Shown here: positions 1 through 6,251 of the stretch, one piece after another
How the letters are laid out: each line of letters opens with the position of its first letter
Numbering within the stretch: the first letter of the stretch is position 1
Origin: an uncultured Coriobacteriaceae bacterium
GTDB lineage: Bacteria; Actinomycetota; Coriobacteriia; Coriobacteriales; QAMH01
NCBI GenBank assembly: GCA_902783175.1
Contig: CACZQA010000115.1
Coordinates: 1 to 6,251 of the forward strand
Direction of reading: 5' to 3'
Length of the DNA stretch: 6,251 nucleotides
Program-made: the position numbers and the translations under genes
The notes under the pieces: model-generated
Told to the model about the DNA's origin: nothing
What the model saw: the letters and a program-made list of their open reading frames with translations, nothing else
The model's database searches: none

Positions 1-21
1 CTGGGTGGCGAGAGCCCGTTC

Positions 22-86
22 GACGCCAGAAATCGCTGGCAGTGCCAGAGCTGGGTGGCAGACGCCAGATATCTCTGGCAGTGCCA
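22..86. repeat. Two copies of a 26-nt dyad-rich direct repeat, 39-bp period
   Basis: Positions 22-47 and 61-86 match at 24 of 26 bases; the differences are at 31/70 and 35/74. Each copy starts with GACGCCAGA and ends with CTGGCAGTGCCA. Each contains two overlapping inverted repeats: GCCAG...CTGGC (arms 25-29/36-40; extended to GCCAGA/TCTGGC at 64-69/74-79) and the near-palindrome TGGCA-G-TGCCA (37-47, 76-86). A further shared word, CTGGGTGGC, precedes each copy at 1-9 and 51-59. A looser third echo may exist around 92-120. The copies could be paired operators for a dimeric regulator, or the end of a palindromic repeat array continuing left of the window. No T-run follows, so they do not look like terminators. 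Confidence 0.6.
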
Positions 87-271
87 ACCCTCAGTGGCGT
101 CGGGGCCGCACGCCGCCAGTATCCGCGCGCCCGCATATTAGCCCCCTGTTTAACTGCACTTATGCGCAATCGGCATCCATCGAGAATATCGACCGTTCAC
201 CCTGCGATGGGGAAATCGAGGATATACGCGTATGCACCGAACACGTCAAACTCACCTTTAGGTTGAAAAAC

Positions 272-290
272 TGCCGCAAACCGTGTGGCA
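272..290 (+). promoter_or_regulatory. Leader hairpin upstream of the fdnG ribosome binding site
   Basis: TGCCGCA (272-278) pairs with TGTGGCA (284-290) around the 5-nt loop AACCG, giving 7 bp including one G-U pair. The G-U pair exists only in plus-strand RNA and would be an A-C mismatch on the other strand, so the structure fits the operon transcript. It ends about 20 nt before the Shine-Dalgarno. It might stabilise the mRNA or bind a regulator; no function can be assigned from sequence alone, and a hairpin this short could occur by chance. Confidence 0.3.
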
Positions 291-324
291 ACCTGATCAA
301 TGCAGAGAGGAAAGGAGGCGTTAC

Positions 325-3300
325 ATGGAGCTATCAAGGCGAAGCTTCCTCAAGGCATGCGGCCTTGCGTTCGCGGGTTCGATGGCATTCGAGCTGTCCG
401 GCGAGTCCAAGGCATTCGCGCTCGACAACCTGAAGGAGTGGAAGCTCGAGAACACCCAGGAGTTCACCAGCATCTGCGGCTACTGCGCAGGCGGCTGCGG
501 GTTCCTCGCATCGGTTCGAGATGGCAAGATTGTTAACGTCGAAGGCGACCCCGACCACTTCGTGAGCGAAGGTGGCCTGTGCCCGAAGGGTGCCGCAGAG
601 ATGCAGCTCGAGGAGTACGTGGACCCGAAGACGGGCGAGCTCGTTCCCAACGCGAGCCGCATCTACAGCCCCAAGGTCCGCCGCCCGGGCTCTTCCCAGT
701 GGGAAGACATCTCGTGGGACGACGCCATGGAGGAAATCGCCCGCCACGTGAAGGACACGCGCGACGCGACCTTCGAGCGCTACGACGCAAACGGCGTCGA
801 GGTAAACCGCACCCAGGCCATCGCGCAGCTGGGCGGCTCTGCCTGCACCATTGAAGAGGACTACTTCATCCAGAAGTTCATCAGGGAGCTCGGATCGATC
901 ACCCTTGACTGTCAGGCGCGTGTTTGACACTCGTCAACGGTTTCCGGTCTGGGACCAACATTCGGCCGCGGCGCAATGACCGGTCAGTGGGGCGACCTCG
1001 CCAACGCTGACGTCTTGCTGACGTGCGGCTCCAATCATGCAGAATGCCACCCCATTTCCATGAAGTGGGTGCACCGCGCCGTCGACAAGGGCGCGAAGTG
1101 GATCGTCGTCGACCCGCGCTTCACGCGCACGGCGGCACAGGCAGACATCTACTGCCCCATCCGCCCTGGCACCGATATCGCGTTCTACGGCGGCATGGTC
1201 AACTACATCCTCGAAAACGACCTGATTCAGCGCGAGTACGTGGTGAACTACACCAACGCCTCGTACCTGATCGACCCCGAGTTCAACTTCGACGTCGAGA
1301 CGGGCACGTTTACCGGCTGGAACGCCGAGAAGCGCAGCTACGAGAAGAAGACATGGGGCTACCAGGTCGAGTCCGAGAGCCAGTGGGACACCTCGAAGAG
1401 CGGCGCCTACAGCTGGACCAAGGAGCCCGGCGTGCCGAGCTTCAAGACACCAACGCTCAAGAACCCGAAGAAAGACCCGACGCTCCAGGACCCGAACTGC
1501 GTCTACCAGATCATGAAGAAGCACTACTCGCGCTACGACATGGATACCGTAGCCGACACGTGCGGCATGGACAAAGAGACGCTCGAGCTCGTCTACAAGA
1601 CCTACACCGCAACCGGCGAGGTCGGCAAGGCGGGCACCATCCTGTACGCACTCGGCCAGACCCAGCACAGCTCCGGCACCGGCAACATCCGCATGATGGC
1701 CATCATCCAGCTGCTGCTCGGCAACGTCGGCATCCCCGGCGGACAGGTTGCCGCACTCCGCGGCGAGCCCAACGTCCAGGGTGCAACCGACCTGTGCCTC
1801 GCACCGGGCGACATGCCCGGCTACCTGCAGTGGCCGCAGGCGGCACGCGACAAGACCATCGGCGACTACTGCGCGGCCAACACGCCGGCAGACGGCTACT
1901 GGGCAAACAAGCCCAAGTTCCTGGTCTCCTACCTCAAGTCCTTCTTCGGCGAGAACGCGACGGCCGAAAACGACTACGGCTACAACTGGCTGCCCAAGGT
2001 CGACGACCCCAAGTCGCGCTCCCTCACCAACGTCTTCCACCTCATCGAGAAAGGCGTCATCAAGGGCTACTTCTTCTGGGGCCAAAACCCCATCCAGTCT
2101 CACGCCAACGCCAAGTACACACGCGGCGTGATGGAAAACCTCGACTGGCTCGTGTTCAACGACATGTTCATGACCGAGACCGCCTCGTTCTGGGACGCCC
2201 CGGACATGAAGGACCATGCCAAGGACATCAAGACCGAATGCTACTTCCTCCCCTGCGCATCGCTGCTGGAGAAGAGCGGCACCGTCGTGCAGTCCGGCCG
2301 CGTCATGCAGTGGCGCCAGCAGGCCTCCAAGCCCGCCGGTGACACCAAGTCCGACCTCGAGATCATCTACCTCATGCAGAAGAAGGTCCGCGAGCTCTAC
2401 GAGAAGGAAGGCGGCGTCTTCCCCGAGCCCATCTTGAACGCCAAGTGGGACTACGAGGGCGACGACGGCAAGCCCGACATGCGCAAGGTCGCATGGGAGC
2501 TCAACGGCTACTCGACCGACGGGGCGACGGACGACTTCAAGAACAACACGCCCAAGCTGCTCGATGCGTTCTCCAAGCTCAAGGCGGACGGCTCGACCGC
2601 AAGCGCCGTGTGGATCTACACCGGCTACTACGGCAACGCAGCCGCTCCGCTCGACCCCGCGCAGCAGGGTTGCGGACGCCGCGGCCTGGACGACCCGGGC
2701 AACAACTACCTGTTCCCGAAGTTCGGCTTCAGCTGGCCGGCCAACCGCCGCATCCTGTACAACCGCGCTTCGTGCGACATGAACGGCAAGCCGTGGAACC
2801 CCGACAAGGTGCTCGTCGAGTGGAACGGCGAGAAGTGGGTCACGAACGACGTGCCCGACTTTGTCGCTGCCAAGGCGAACCCCGACGGAACCTCCACGCC
2901 CGTCCCGCCCAACAACAAGGCATTCATGATGCGCTGGGAGCAAAACGCCTGCCTGTTCAGCAACGCGATGAACGACATGCCCATCCCCGAGCATTACGAG
3001 CCGTACGAGACGGCGGCCAAAAACCCGTTCAACGGCGCGGGCTCCAACCCGACGATGCTGTTCACCGACGATCCGTCGATCAAGGACAACACGTCGTCGA
3101 GCGACGAGTACCCCTACGTGGCCACCACCTACTCCCCGACCGAGCACTGGTCGACGGGCCAGGAGACCCACGGCTGCCCCGCCATCAACGAGATGCTTCC
3201 GCATCAGTACATCGAGATCCCGACCGAGCTCGCCAACGAGAAGGGCATCGGCAACGGCGACAAGGTGCGCATCACCAACGCGCGCAGCTCCATCGTCATG

Positions 3301-3501
3301 CAGGCGATGGTCACCGACCGCCTCTCCCCGCTCACGGTCAACGGCCGCACGATGTACACCGTCGGCATGGTCCACAGCTGGGGCTTCGCGCACCCGTTTG
3401 CCAAGGGTGACCTCACCAACGAGCTCATCCCGAACGTCGGCGACCCCAACAGCTTCATTCAGGAATCCAAGGCGTTCCTCGTGAACATCGAGAAAGCATA
3501 A
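325..3501 (+). CDS. fdnG: Formate dehydrogenase-N type catalytic (alpha) subunit, selenoprotein with in-frame UGA
   Basis: This is the Mo-bisMGD catalytic subunit that oxidises formate to CO2, acting outside the cytoplasmic membrane. It reads as one 1058-residue protein (E. coli FdnG 1015) if the TGA at 925-927 is decoded as selenocysteine-201, in the context ARV-Sec-H. I chose ATG 325 because AAAGGAGG (311-318) lies 6 nt upstream and the protein then begins with a Tat signal, SRRSFLK at residues 4-10, with likely cleavage near AFA-32. The upstream in-frame GTG at 283 would bury that signal. The [4Fe-4S] ligands are C51, C54, C58 and C86, followed by K88 (CPKG). Sec201 and H202 are the active-site pair, and R479 in LRGEPNVQG probably matches E. 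coli R446. The dinucleotide-binding domain spans about 925-1055 and ends GDPNSFIQESKAFLVNIEKA, very like FdnG. Automated callers are likely to split it into 325-927 and 976-3501. Function is very sure. Confidence 0.95.
925..960 (+). promoter_or_regulatory. Selenocysteine UGA codon with bacterial SECIS hairpin
   Basis: TGA at 925-927 is followed, after 11 nt, by the stem GG-U-UUCC (939-945), apical loop GGUCU (946-950) and 3' arm GGGACC (951-956). The pairs are G939-C956, G940-C955, U942-A954, U943-G953, C944-G952 and C945-G951, with U941 bulged. Counting the U of UGA as 1, the bulge is U17 and the loop has G23 and U24. These are the positions known to matter for SelB binding in E. coli fdhF, which has the same 11-nt spacing and a GGUCU loop. 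The element is inside the coding sequence, so it is translated as H-S-S-T-V-S-G-L-G-P-T while also recruiting SelB-GTP-Sec-tRNA. The pairing is seen directly; SelB recognition is inferred. Confidence 0.92.
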
Positions 3502-3516
3502 GGAGGAGGGATACGC

Positions 3517-4410
3517 ATGACTGAATACGCAATCTATTTCGATTCGTCCAAGTGCACGGGCTGCCGCGGCTGCCAAGTCGCGTGCAAGACGTGGAACGAA
3601 CTGCCCTCCCCCATCTACTCCGATGAAGTGGAGTTCAAGGGCACGTACCAAAACCCGCCCGACATCAACGAGAACACGCGCCGCATCGTGACGTTCAGAG
3701 AAAAGAAGCGCGACGGCTCGCGCTACTTCATCGACTGGGCGTTCGGGCAGCGCGCCTGCCAGCACTGCACCGACGCCGAGTGCGTCAAGGTGTGCCCGTC
3801 GGGCTGCCTGCAGCACGACGAGACGGGTTTCGTCACCTTCGACCGCGACAAGTGCATCGGCTGCCAGTACTGCCGCAGCGCCTGCCCCTACGATGTCCCG
3901 CGCCACACCGGCATCGGCATCTCGGGTGCGGACATCAAGATCAACAAGTGCACGGGCTGCCCCGACCGCATCGCGCACGACATGGAACCCGCATGCGTGC
4001 ACACCTGCCAGCCGGGCGCTTTGCAGTTCGGCCCCCGCGACGAGATGCTCGAGCGCGCCGAGAAGCGCGTCGAGTGGCTCAAGCAGAAGGGCTTCGACAA
4101 GGCGCGTGTGTACGGCAAGGACGAAATGGGCGGCCTGCACTGCATCGCAGCGCTCAAGTACGACATCTCCATGTACCCGAGCTACGTCGAGCACCCCGAG
4201 GGCAACGTCCTCACGGCGGTCGAGAACGTCGCGAAGCCGCTGGCGGGAGTCGCCGCCGTCGGCGTTGCGGCAGGCCTCGGCATCTCGTACCTGACCGGCA
4301 GGGGCTACAAGCGCGACCAGATGTACTACGACGAGAAGACGCACGACGAGGTCGACGTCGACACCGGCGAAGTTGTCAGGCACATCGACAAGGAAGCAGG
4401 TGAGCGATAA
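3517..4410 (+). CDS. fdnH: Formate dehydrogenase iron-sulfur (beta) subunit
   Basis: This 297-residue electron-transfer subunit carries four [4Fe-4S] clusters from the alpha subunit to the membrane cytochrome. It has four cysteine groups: C13/C16/C19/C23; C81/C84/C89/C93 (plus C97); C113/C116/C119/C123 in CIGCQYCRSACPYDVPRH; and C145/C148/C160/C164. As in known FdnH structures, ligands are probably exchanged between groups. A single hydrophobic helix at about 240-261 (KPLAGVAAVGVAAGLGISYL) fits the C-terminal anchor of FdnH, followed by a charged tail of about 35 residues. It has no signal peptide, so it presumably leaves through Tat as a partner of alpha. The start is fixed by AGGAGGAGGG at 3501-3510, which overlaps the last base of the fdnG stop; the intergenic gap is 15 nt. 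Length is close to E. coli FdnH (294). The C-terminal end overlaps the next gene by one base. Confidence 0.95.
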   Translation: MTEYAIYFDSSKCTGCRGCQVACKTWNELPSPIYSDEVEFKGTYQNPPDINENTRRIVTFREKKRDGSRYFIDWAFGQRACQHCTDAECVKVCPSGCLQHDETGFVTFDRDKCIGCQYCRSACPYDVPRHTGIGISGADIKINKCTGCPDRIAHDMEPACVHTCQPGALQFGPRDEMLERAEKRVEWLKQKGFDKARVYGKDEMGGLHCIAALKYDISMYPSYVEHPEGNVLTAVENVAKPLAGVAAVGVAAGLGISYLTGRGYKRDQMYYDEKTHDEVDVDTGEVVRHIDKEAGER

Positions 4411-5105
4411 TGGCAGACAAGAAGTATCCCGACCGCGTCATCCCACGTCATTCCAAGCAGACCCGCTTCACGCATGGCGTCGTGGCGATCGCCTGCATCT
4501 GGCTTGCGATTTCCGGCCTGTTCGTGTTCGTGCCGGCGCTGGCCAACGCCTTCCCGGGCGTTTCCCAGGCCATGCGCGTCAGCCACCGCATCGTCGGCGC
4601 CATCTTCATCCTGGTGCCGGTCATCAGCGCGATCACTGCCCCCCAGGGCTTCAAGGCGTTTTGCAAGAAGTACTTCAAGAAGTGGACGCCCGAGGACTTC
4701 GAGTTCATGAAGAAGTTCGTGCCCTACATGCTCGGCCCCAAGAAGGTCCACATGCCCGACCAGGACGAGGTCAAGTCCGGTCAGGCCGTGGCCGACGGGT
4801 TCATGATCTTGTGCGGCCTGCTCATGGCCGTCTCCGGCGTCGTGCTCTGGCTGGGCACGAGCGTCTGGCATGCGGGTGCCGGGGCCATCATGGTCATGCG
4901 TCTTCTGCACGACCTTGGGTTCATCTTGCTGATCGTGTTCGGCCTGGCGCACATCTACCTGGGCGCGGGCGTGTTCCAGCCGTACCGCGGCATGGCGCGC
5001 GTCATGTGGAAAGACGGCAAGATTCCCGAGTCCGACGCCCTGTACCACTGGGGCTTCTGGGCCCGCAAGGAAATCGAAGAAGGCAACGTCGAGGAGGAAA
5101 AGTAG
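4410..5105 (+). CDS. fdnI: Formate dehydrogenase cytochrome b (gamma) subunit
   Basis: This 231-residue integral membrane diheme cytochrome b takes electrons from the beta subunit and reduces membrane quinone. Four hydrophobic helices are visible at about 23-41, 60-77, 128-148 and 168-187. Candidate heme ligands are H22, H59, H167 and H181; their order and the 14-residue gap between the last two match E. coli FdnI (H18, H57, H155, H169). The long polar loop between helices 2 and 3 (about 78-125) is also normal for the family. The ATG shares its A with the preceding TAA (TAATG at 4408-4412), so translation is probably coupled to the beta gene; AGGTGAG at 4398-4404 is the likely Shine-Dalgarno. 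The C-terminal tail is strongly acidic (EIEEGNVEEEK) and its codons contain the ribosome binding site of the next gene. Length is close to E. coli FdnI (217). Confidence 0.93.
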   Translation: MADKKYPDRVIPRHSKQTRFTHGVVAIACIWLAISGLFVFVPALANAFPGVSQAMRVSHRIVGAIFILVPVISAITAPQGFKAFCKKYFKKWTPEDFEFMKKFVPYMLGPKKVHMPDQDEVKSGQAVADGFMILCGLLMAVSGVVLWLGTSVWHAGAGAIMVMRLLHDLGFILLIVFGLAHIYLGAGVFQPYRGMARVMWKDGKIPESDALYHWGFWARKEIEEGNVEEEK

Positions 5106-5108
5106 CAG

Positions 5109-6020
5109 ATGGATCTCAAGCTCGTGCATACTGCCGTGGACGCGTACGCGAAGGGCGCCTCGCGCTCCGACGCCGCACGCCTGCGGTTCTTCGAGGGCTT
5201 GTTTGACATCCAGCAGCAGCGGGCCGACCTCGTAGCCGCATCTGACGGCTACGAGGTGCCCGCGGCACCCGAGGCGTTCGAGCTCTATCGCGACAACGCT
5301 CCCGTCTTCTCGAAGGCACCGGTGACGTTAGACGCTGCCGAATTCCAGAAGACCTGCGAGCTGCTCGCCGCGTACCTGGCATCCGAGGCCGGCCTTGCCG
5401 ACGAGGCAGCGCAGGCACTTGCCGCCTACGACTGGTCCATGTTCGTCGAGCGCGCCGACCTCGCCCTTGCCGGCTCGGACCCCGCGCTCTTCATCGAGCG
5501 CATGCTCCAGAGCATCTCGGAGCTGGACGTCCCCGACGACCTGCCCGCCAACGTGTTCATGATGGTGCCGGCGTTCGCGCTGCGCGCGCATCTGCAGCCC
5601 GCCGCCGAGCTCGTCGCCAAGGCCGCCCGCAAGGGCAAGCCGGAAGACGAGCCCGGGCGCGTCCACCCCGTGGACTGCCCCATCTGCGGCACCCCGTCCA
5701 CCGCTTCGTGGGTGGGTGCGGGCGCCGGCTCCGACGGGCGCGGCCGCGAGCAGTACTGCTCGATGTGCGGGCACCAGTGGGAGTACGAGCGCGTGCGCTG
5801 CGGCGCGTGCGGCTCGACCAACCAGAACAAGCTGCACTACAAGAACCTTGAGGGCGATTCTGCCCACCGGCTGCTGACCTGCGACGACTGTGGCGGCTAC
5901 CAGCGCGTCGTGTTCCGCGAGGAGCTCGACCCATCGTGCCCCATGGTCATGGAGGTGGAAGACGTCGTCATGGCCAAGCTCGACCAAGTGGCGCTTGACC
6001 CCCGTTTCCGCAACCAGTAA
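5109..6020 (+). CDS. fdhE: Formate dehydrogenase maturation protein FdhE
   Basis: This 303-residue soluble protein (E. coli FdhE 309) is an accessory factor needed for active FDH-N/FDH-O. In E. coli it binds the catalytic subunits and iron through rubredoxin-like cysteine sites, and it probably acts in the cytoplasm before Tat export. The N-terminal half (about 1-180) is helical-looking and poorly conserved. The C-terminal half has four CxxC pairs: C190/C193 (CPICG), C217/C220 (YCSMCGHQWEYERVRC), C231/C234 (CGACG) and C258/C261 (CDDCGGY), the FdhE signature. The start at ATG 5109 is 3 nt after the gamma stop; GAGGAGG at 5091-5097, inside the gamma gene, is the likely ribosome binding site, at a rather long spacing of about 11 nt. 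Its place as last gene makes it co-transcribed with the enzyme it matures. FdhD, the sulfurtransferase also needed for such enzymes, is not in the window. Confidence 0.9.
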   Translation: MDLKLVHTAVDAYAKGASRSDAARLRFFEGLFDIQQQRADLVAASDGYEVPAAPEAFELYRDNAPVFSKAPVTLDAAEFQKTCELLAAYLASEAGLADEAAQALAAYDWSMFVERADLALAGSDPALFIERMLQSISELDVPDDLPANVFMMVPAFALRAHLQPAAELVAKAARKGKPEDEPGRVHPVDCPICGTPSTASWVGAGAGSDGRGREQYCSMCGHQWEYERVRCGACGSTNQNKLHYKNLEGDSAHRLLTCDDCGGYQRVVFREELDPSCPMVMEVEDVVMAKLDQVALDPRFRNQ

Positions 6021-6031
6021 AACTCGCCAGC

Positions 6032-6085
6032 AAAAAACGTGCGGCCACCGCGTGTTCCCCTCGAACCTGCGGTGGCCGCTTTTTT
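6032..6085 (+). terminator. Rho-independent terminator of the formate dehydrogenase operon, probably bidirectional
   Basis: A perfect 11-bp stem GCGGCCACCGC (6041-6051) / GCGGTGGCCGC (6069-6079) is followed directly by six T (6080-6085). The 17-nt loop holds a further GTTC/GAAC pair (6054-6057 / 6063-6066). Six A at 6032-6037 precede the stem, so the minus-strand transcript would also end in a U-run, 3 nt after the stem. It begins 11 nt after the fdhE stop and sits between convergent fdhE and the minus-strand tRNA, so it can serve both. Confidence 0.93.
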
Positions 6086-6132
6086 GCGCCCAAAGAGTAA
6101 TCTCGGAGCTATTGCCCCCCGGATGGAAAGCT

Positions 6133-6179
6133 CGAAGGGACGGGATCCTTGCCGTAGTGACAATGAGCCCGCCCCTTCG
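6133..6179 (-). promoter_or_regulatory. 12-bp inverted repeat just downstream of the tRNA gene
   Basis: On the minus strand CGAAGGGGCGGG (6179-6168) pairs with CCCGTCCCTTCG (6144-6133) around a 23-nt loop. All 12 positions pair if one G-U is allowed; on the plus strand that position is an A-C mismatch, so the structure suits minus-strand RNA. It starts 17 nt past the encoded CCA. No good U-run follows (only AGCUUUCC), so it may be a weak or processed 3' structure of the tRNA precursor rather than a full terminator. The rest of 6086-6196 shows no gene. Confidence 0.45.
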
Positions 6180-6196
6180 TGATGAGAGCAAGTGAT

Positions 6197-6251
6197 TGGC
6201 GGAGACGTGTGCGAATCGAACACACCCAAGACGTTCTGCGCGCCTCGCAAC
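6197..6251 (-). tRNA. selC: Partial tRNA, best fit tRNA-Sec (3' part only)
   Basis: Read on the minus strand, the edge sequence gives five bases (6251-6247), a variable arm of 6 bp GAGGCG/CGUCUU with a 7-nt loop (6246-6228), GG, a T arm GUGUG-UUCGAUU-CGCAC (6225-6209), then ACGUCUCC (6208-6201), G (6200) and CCA (6199-6197). With the T loop fixed by G-UUCRANY-C, eight bases separate the T stem from the discriminator. Ordinary tRNAs have seven; bacterial tRNA-Sec has an 8-bp acceptor stem with G73, as in the E. coli end GAUCUUCC-G-CCA. The long variable arm also fits. tRNA-Ser shares G73 and a long arm but has a 7-bp acceptor. The UCA anticodon, D arm and 5' acceptor strand lie beyond the window, so identity is inferred. 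The in-frame Sec codon in the neighbouring fdnG supports it. Confidence 0.78.

Larger units (their letters stand above)
1..324. other. Upstream intergenic region and operon leader
   Basis: I see no convincing gene here. The short open frames lack ribosome binding sites and recognisable protein content, and the region is less uniformly GC-rich than the operon. It holds two dyad-rich direct repeats (22-47, 61-86), a perfect 10-bp palindrome ATACGCGTAT at 224-233, a small dyad ACCT-TT-AGGT at 254-263, and a hairpin at 272-290. The operon promoter should lie here, but I could not find a -35/-10 pair with good spacing. AT-rich stretches at 135-140 and 221-226 are possible -10 elements without a matching -35. 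The 3' end of any upstream gene lies outside the window. Confidence 0.6.

Noticed and set aside
1..120. CRISPR array
   Set aside because: Only two 26-nt copies with a 13-nt gap, internally palindromic, with no unique spacers of normal length.
286..304. Sigma-54 promoter (TGGCA...TGCA) before fdnG
   Set aside because: The GG and GC elements are 13 nt apart rather than the required 10.
283..324. GTG at 283 as the fdnG start
   Set aside because: It has no Shine-Dalgarno and adds residues before the Tat motif; ATG 325 has AAAGGAGG at ideal spacing.
5..433. Plus-strand frame of 142 codons in the upstream region (and a nested one at 42-266)
   Set aside because: No ribosome binding site or recognisable protein content, it translates the dyad repeats, and it runs over the start of fdnG in another frame.
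976..3501. A separate gene starting at ATG 976
   Set aside because: There is no ribosome binding site before it. The 16 codons upstream of it, back to the TGA, encode conserved family sequence, and it would lack the Tat signal and Fe-S ligands.
325..3501. Pseudogene caused by a nonsense mutation
   Set aside because: The TGA lies at the known Sec position, has a well-formed SECIS, and both halves show full conservation with no other frame damage.
934..4383. Very long open frame of 1149 codons on the minus strand across fdnG and fdnH
   Set aside because: It is exactly in register with the sense codons, so its stops would need TTA, CTA or TCA in the sense genes, and these are rare in this GC-rich codon usage. 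It ends at the first TCA serine codon (934-936). The translation is low-complexity (V, L, A, R, D, H-rich) with no recognisable domain, and the sense genes are unmistakable.
6229..6245. Anticodon arm (5-bp stem, 7-nt loop CGCAGAA) of an ordinary tRNA
   Set aside because: The loop has G where U33 is nearly universal, the remaining variable region would be only 3 nt, and the would-be Leu(CAG) tRNA needs a long variable arm. The variable-arm reading fits better.
5897..6250. Minus-strand frames over fdhE and the tRNA region
   Set aside because: They run antisense to fdhE or through the terminator and tRNA and show no protein family features.

Overview
The window holds a four-gene formate dehydrogenase operon of the FdnGHI (FDH-N/FDH-O) type on the plus strand: catalytic subunit (325-3501), iron-sulfur subunit (3517-4410), cytochrome b subunit (4410-5105) and the maturation protein FdhE (5109-6020). 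A strong hairpin terminator follows at 6032-6085. On the minus strand, running into the right edge, is the 3' part of a tRNA gene that best fits tRNA-Sec (selC).

The main point is that the catalytic gene looks broken but is almost certainly intact. An in-frame TGA at 925-927 splits it into two open frames. This TGA lies exactly where FdnG/FdoG proteins carry selenocysteine (ARV-Sec-H). The 29 nt after it form a textbook bacterial SECIS hairpin with a bulged U and a GGUCU loop, at the same spacing as in E. coli fdhF. Read through, the gene gives a 1058-residue Tat-exported selenoprotein with Sec at residue 201. The partial tRNA at the right edge has an 8-nt acceptor strand, G discriminator, encoded CCA and a long variable arm. 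A selenoprotein gene and the tRNA that decodes its Sec codon therefore appear to be convergent neighbours, about 180 bp apart.

Layout: 1-324 is non-coding as far as I can see. It holds two copies of a 26-nt dyad-rich direct repeat (22-47 and 61-86), a 10-bp palindrome (224-233) and a leader hairpin (272-290) just before a strong Shine-Dalgarno. The four genes are tightly packed, with gaps of 15, -1 and 3 nt, and each has a recognisable ribosome binding site. After the terminator, 6086-6196 has no gene but holds a 12-bp inverted repeat that pairs fully only as minus-strand RNA, so it probably belongs to the end of the tRNA transcript.

How the genes work together (inference from the E. coli FDH-N paradigm): formate is oxidised outside the cytoplasmic membrane at the Mo-bisMGD/Sec site of the alpha subunit. 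Electrons pass through one [4Fe-4S] cluster in alpha and four in beta to two b-type hemes in gamma, then to membrane quinone. FdhE helps the catalytic subunit mature in the cytoplasm before Tat export.

The organism is a GC-rich, anaerobically respiring, selenocysteine-using bacterium. Strong AGGAGG sites, C/G-ending codons and the gene style suggest an anaerobic actinobacterium of the Coriobacteriia/Eggerthellaceae kind, but that placement is a low-confidence impression. No wholly new system is evident; the value lies in the recoded gene, its SECIS, the linked tRNA and the unexplained upstream repeats.
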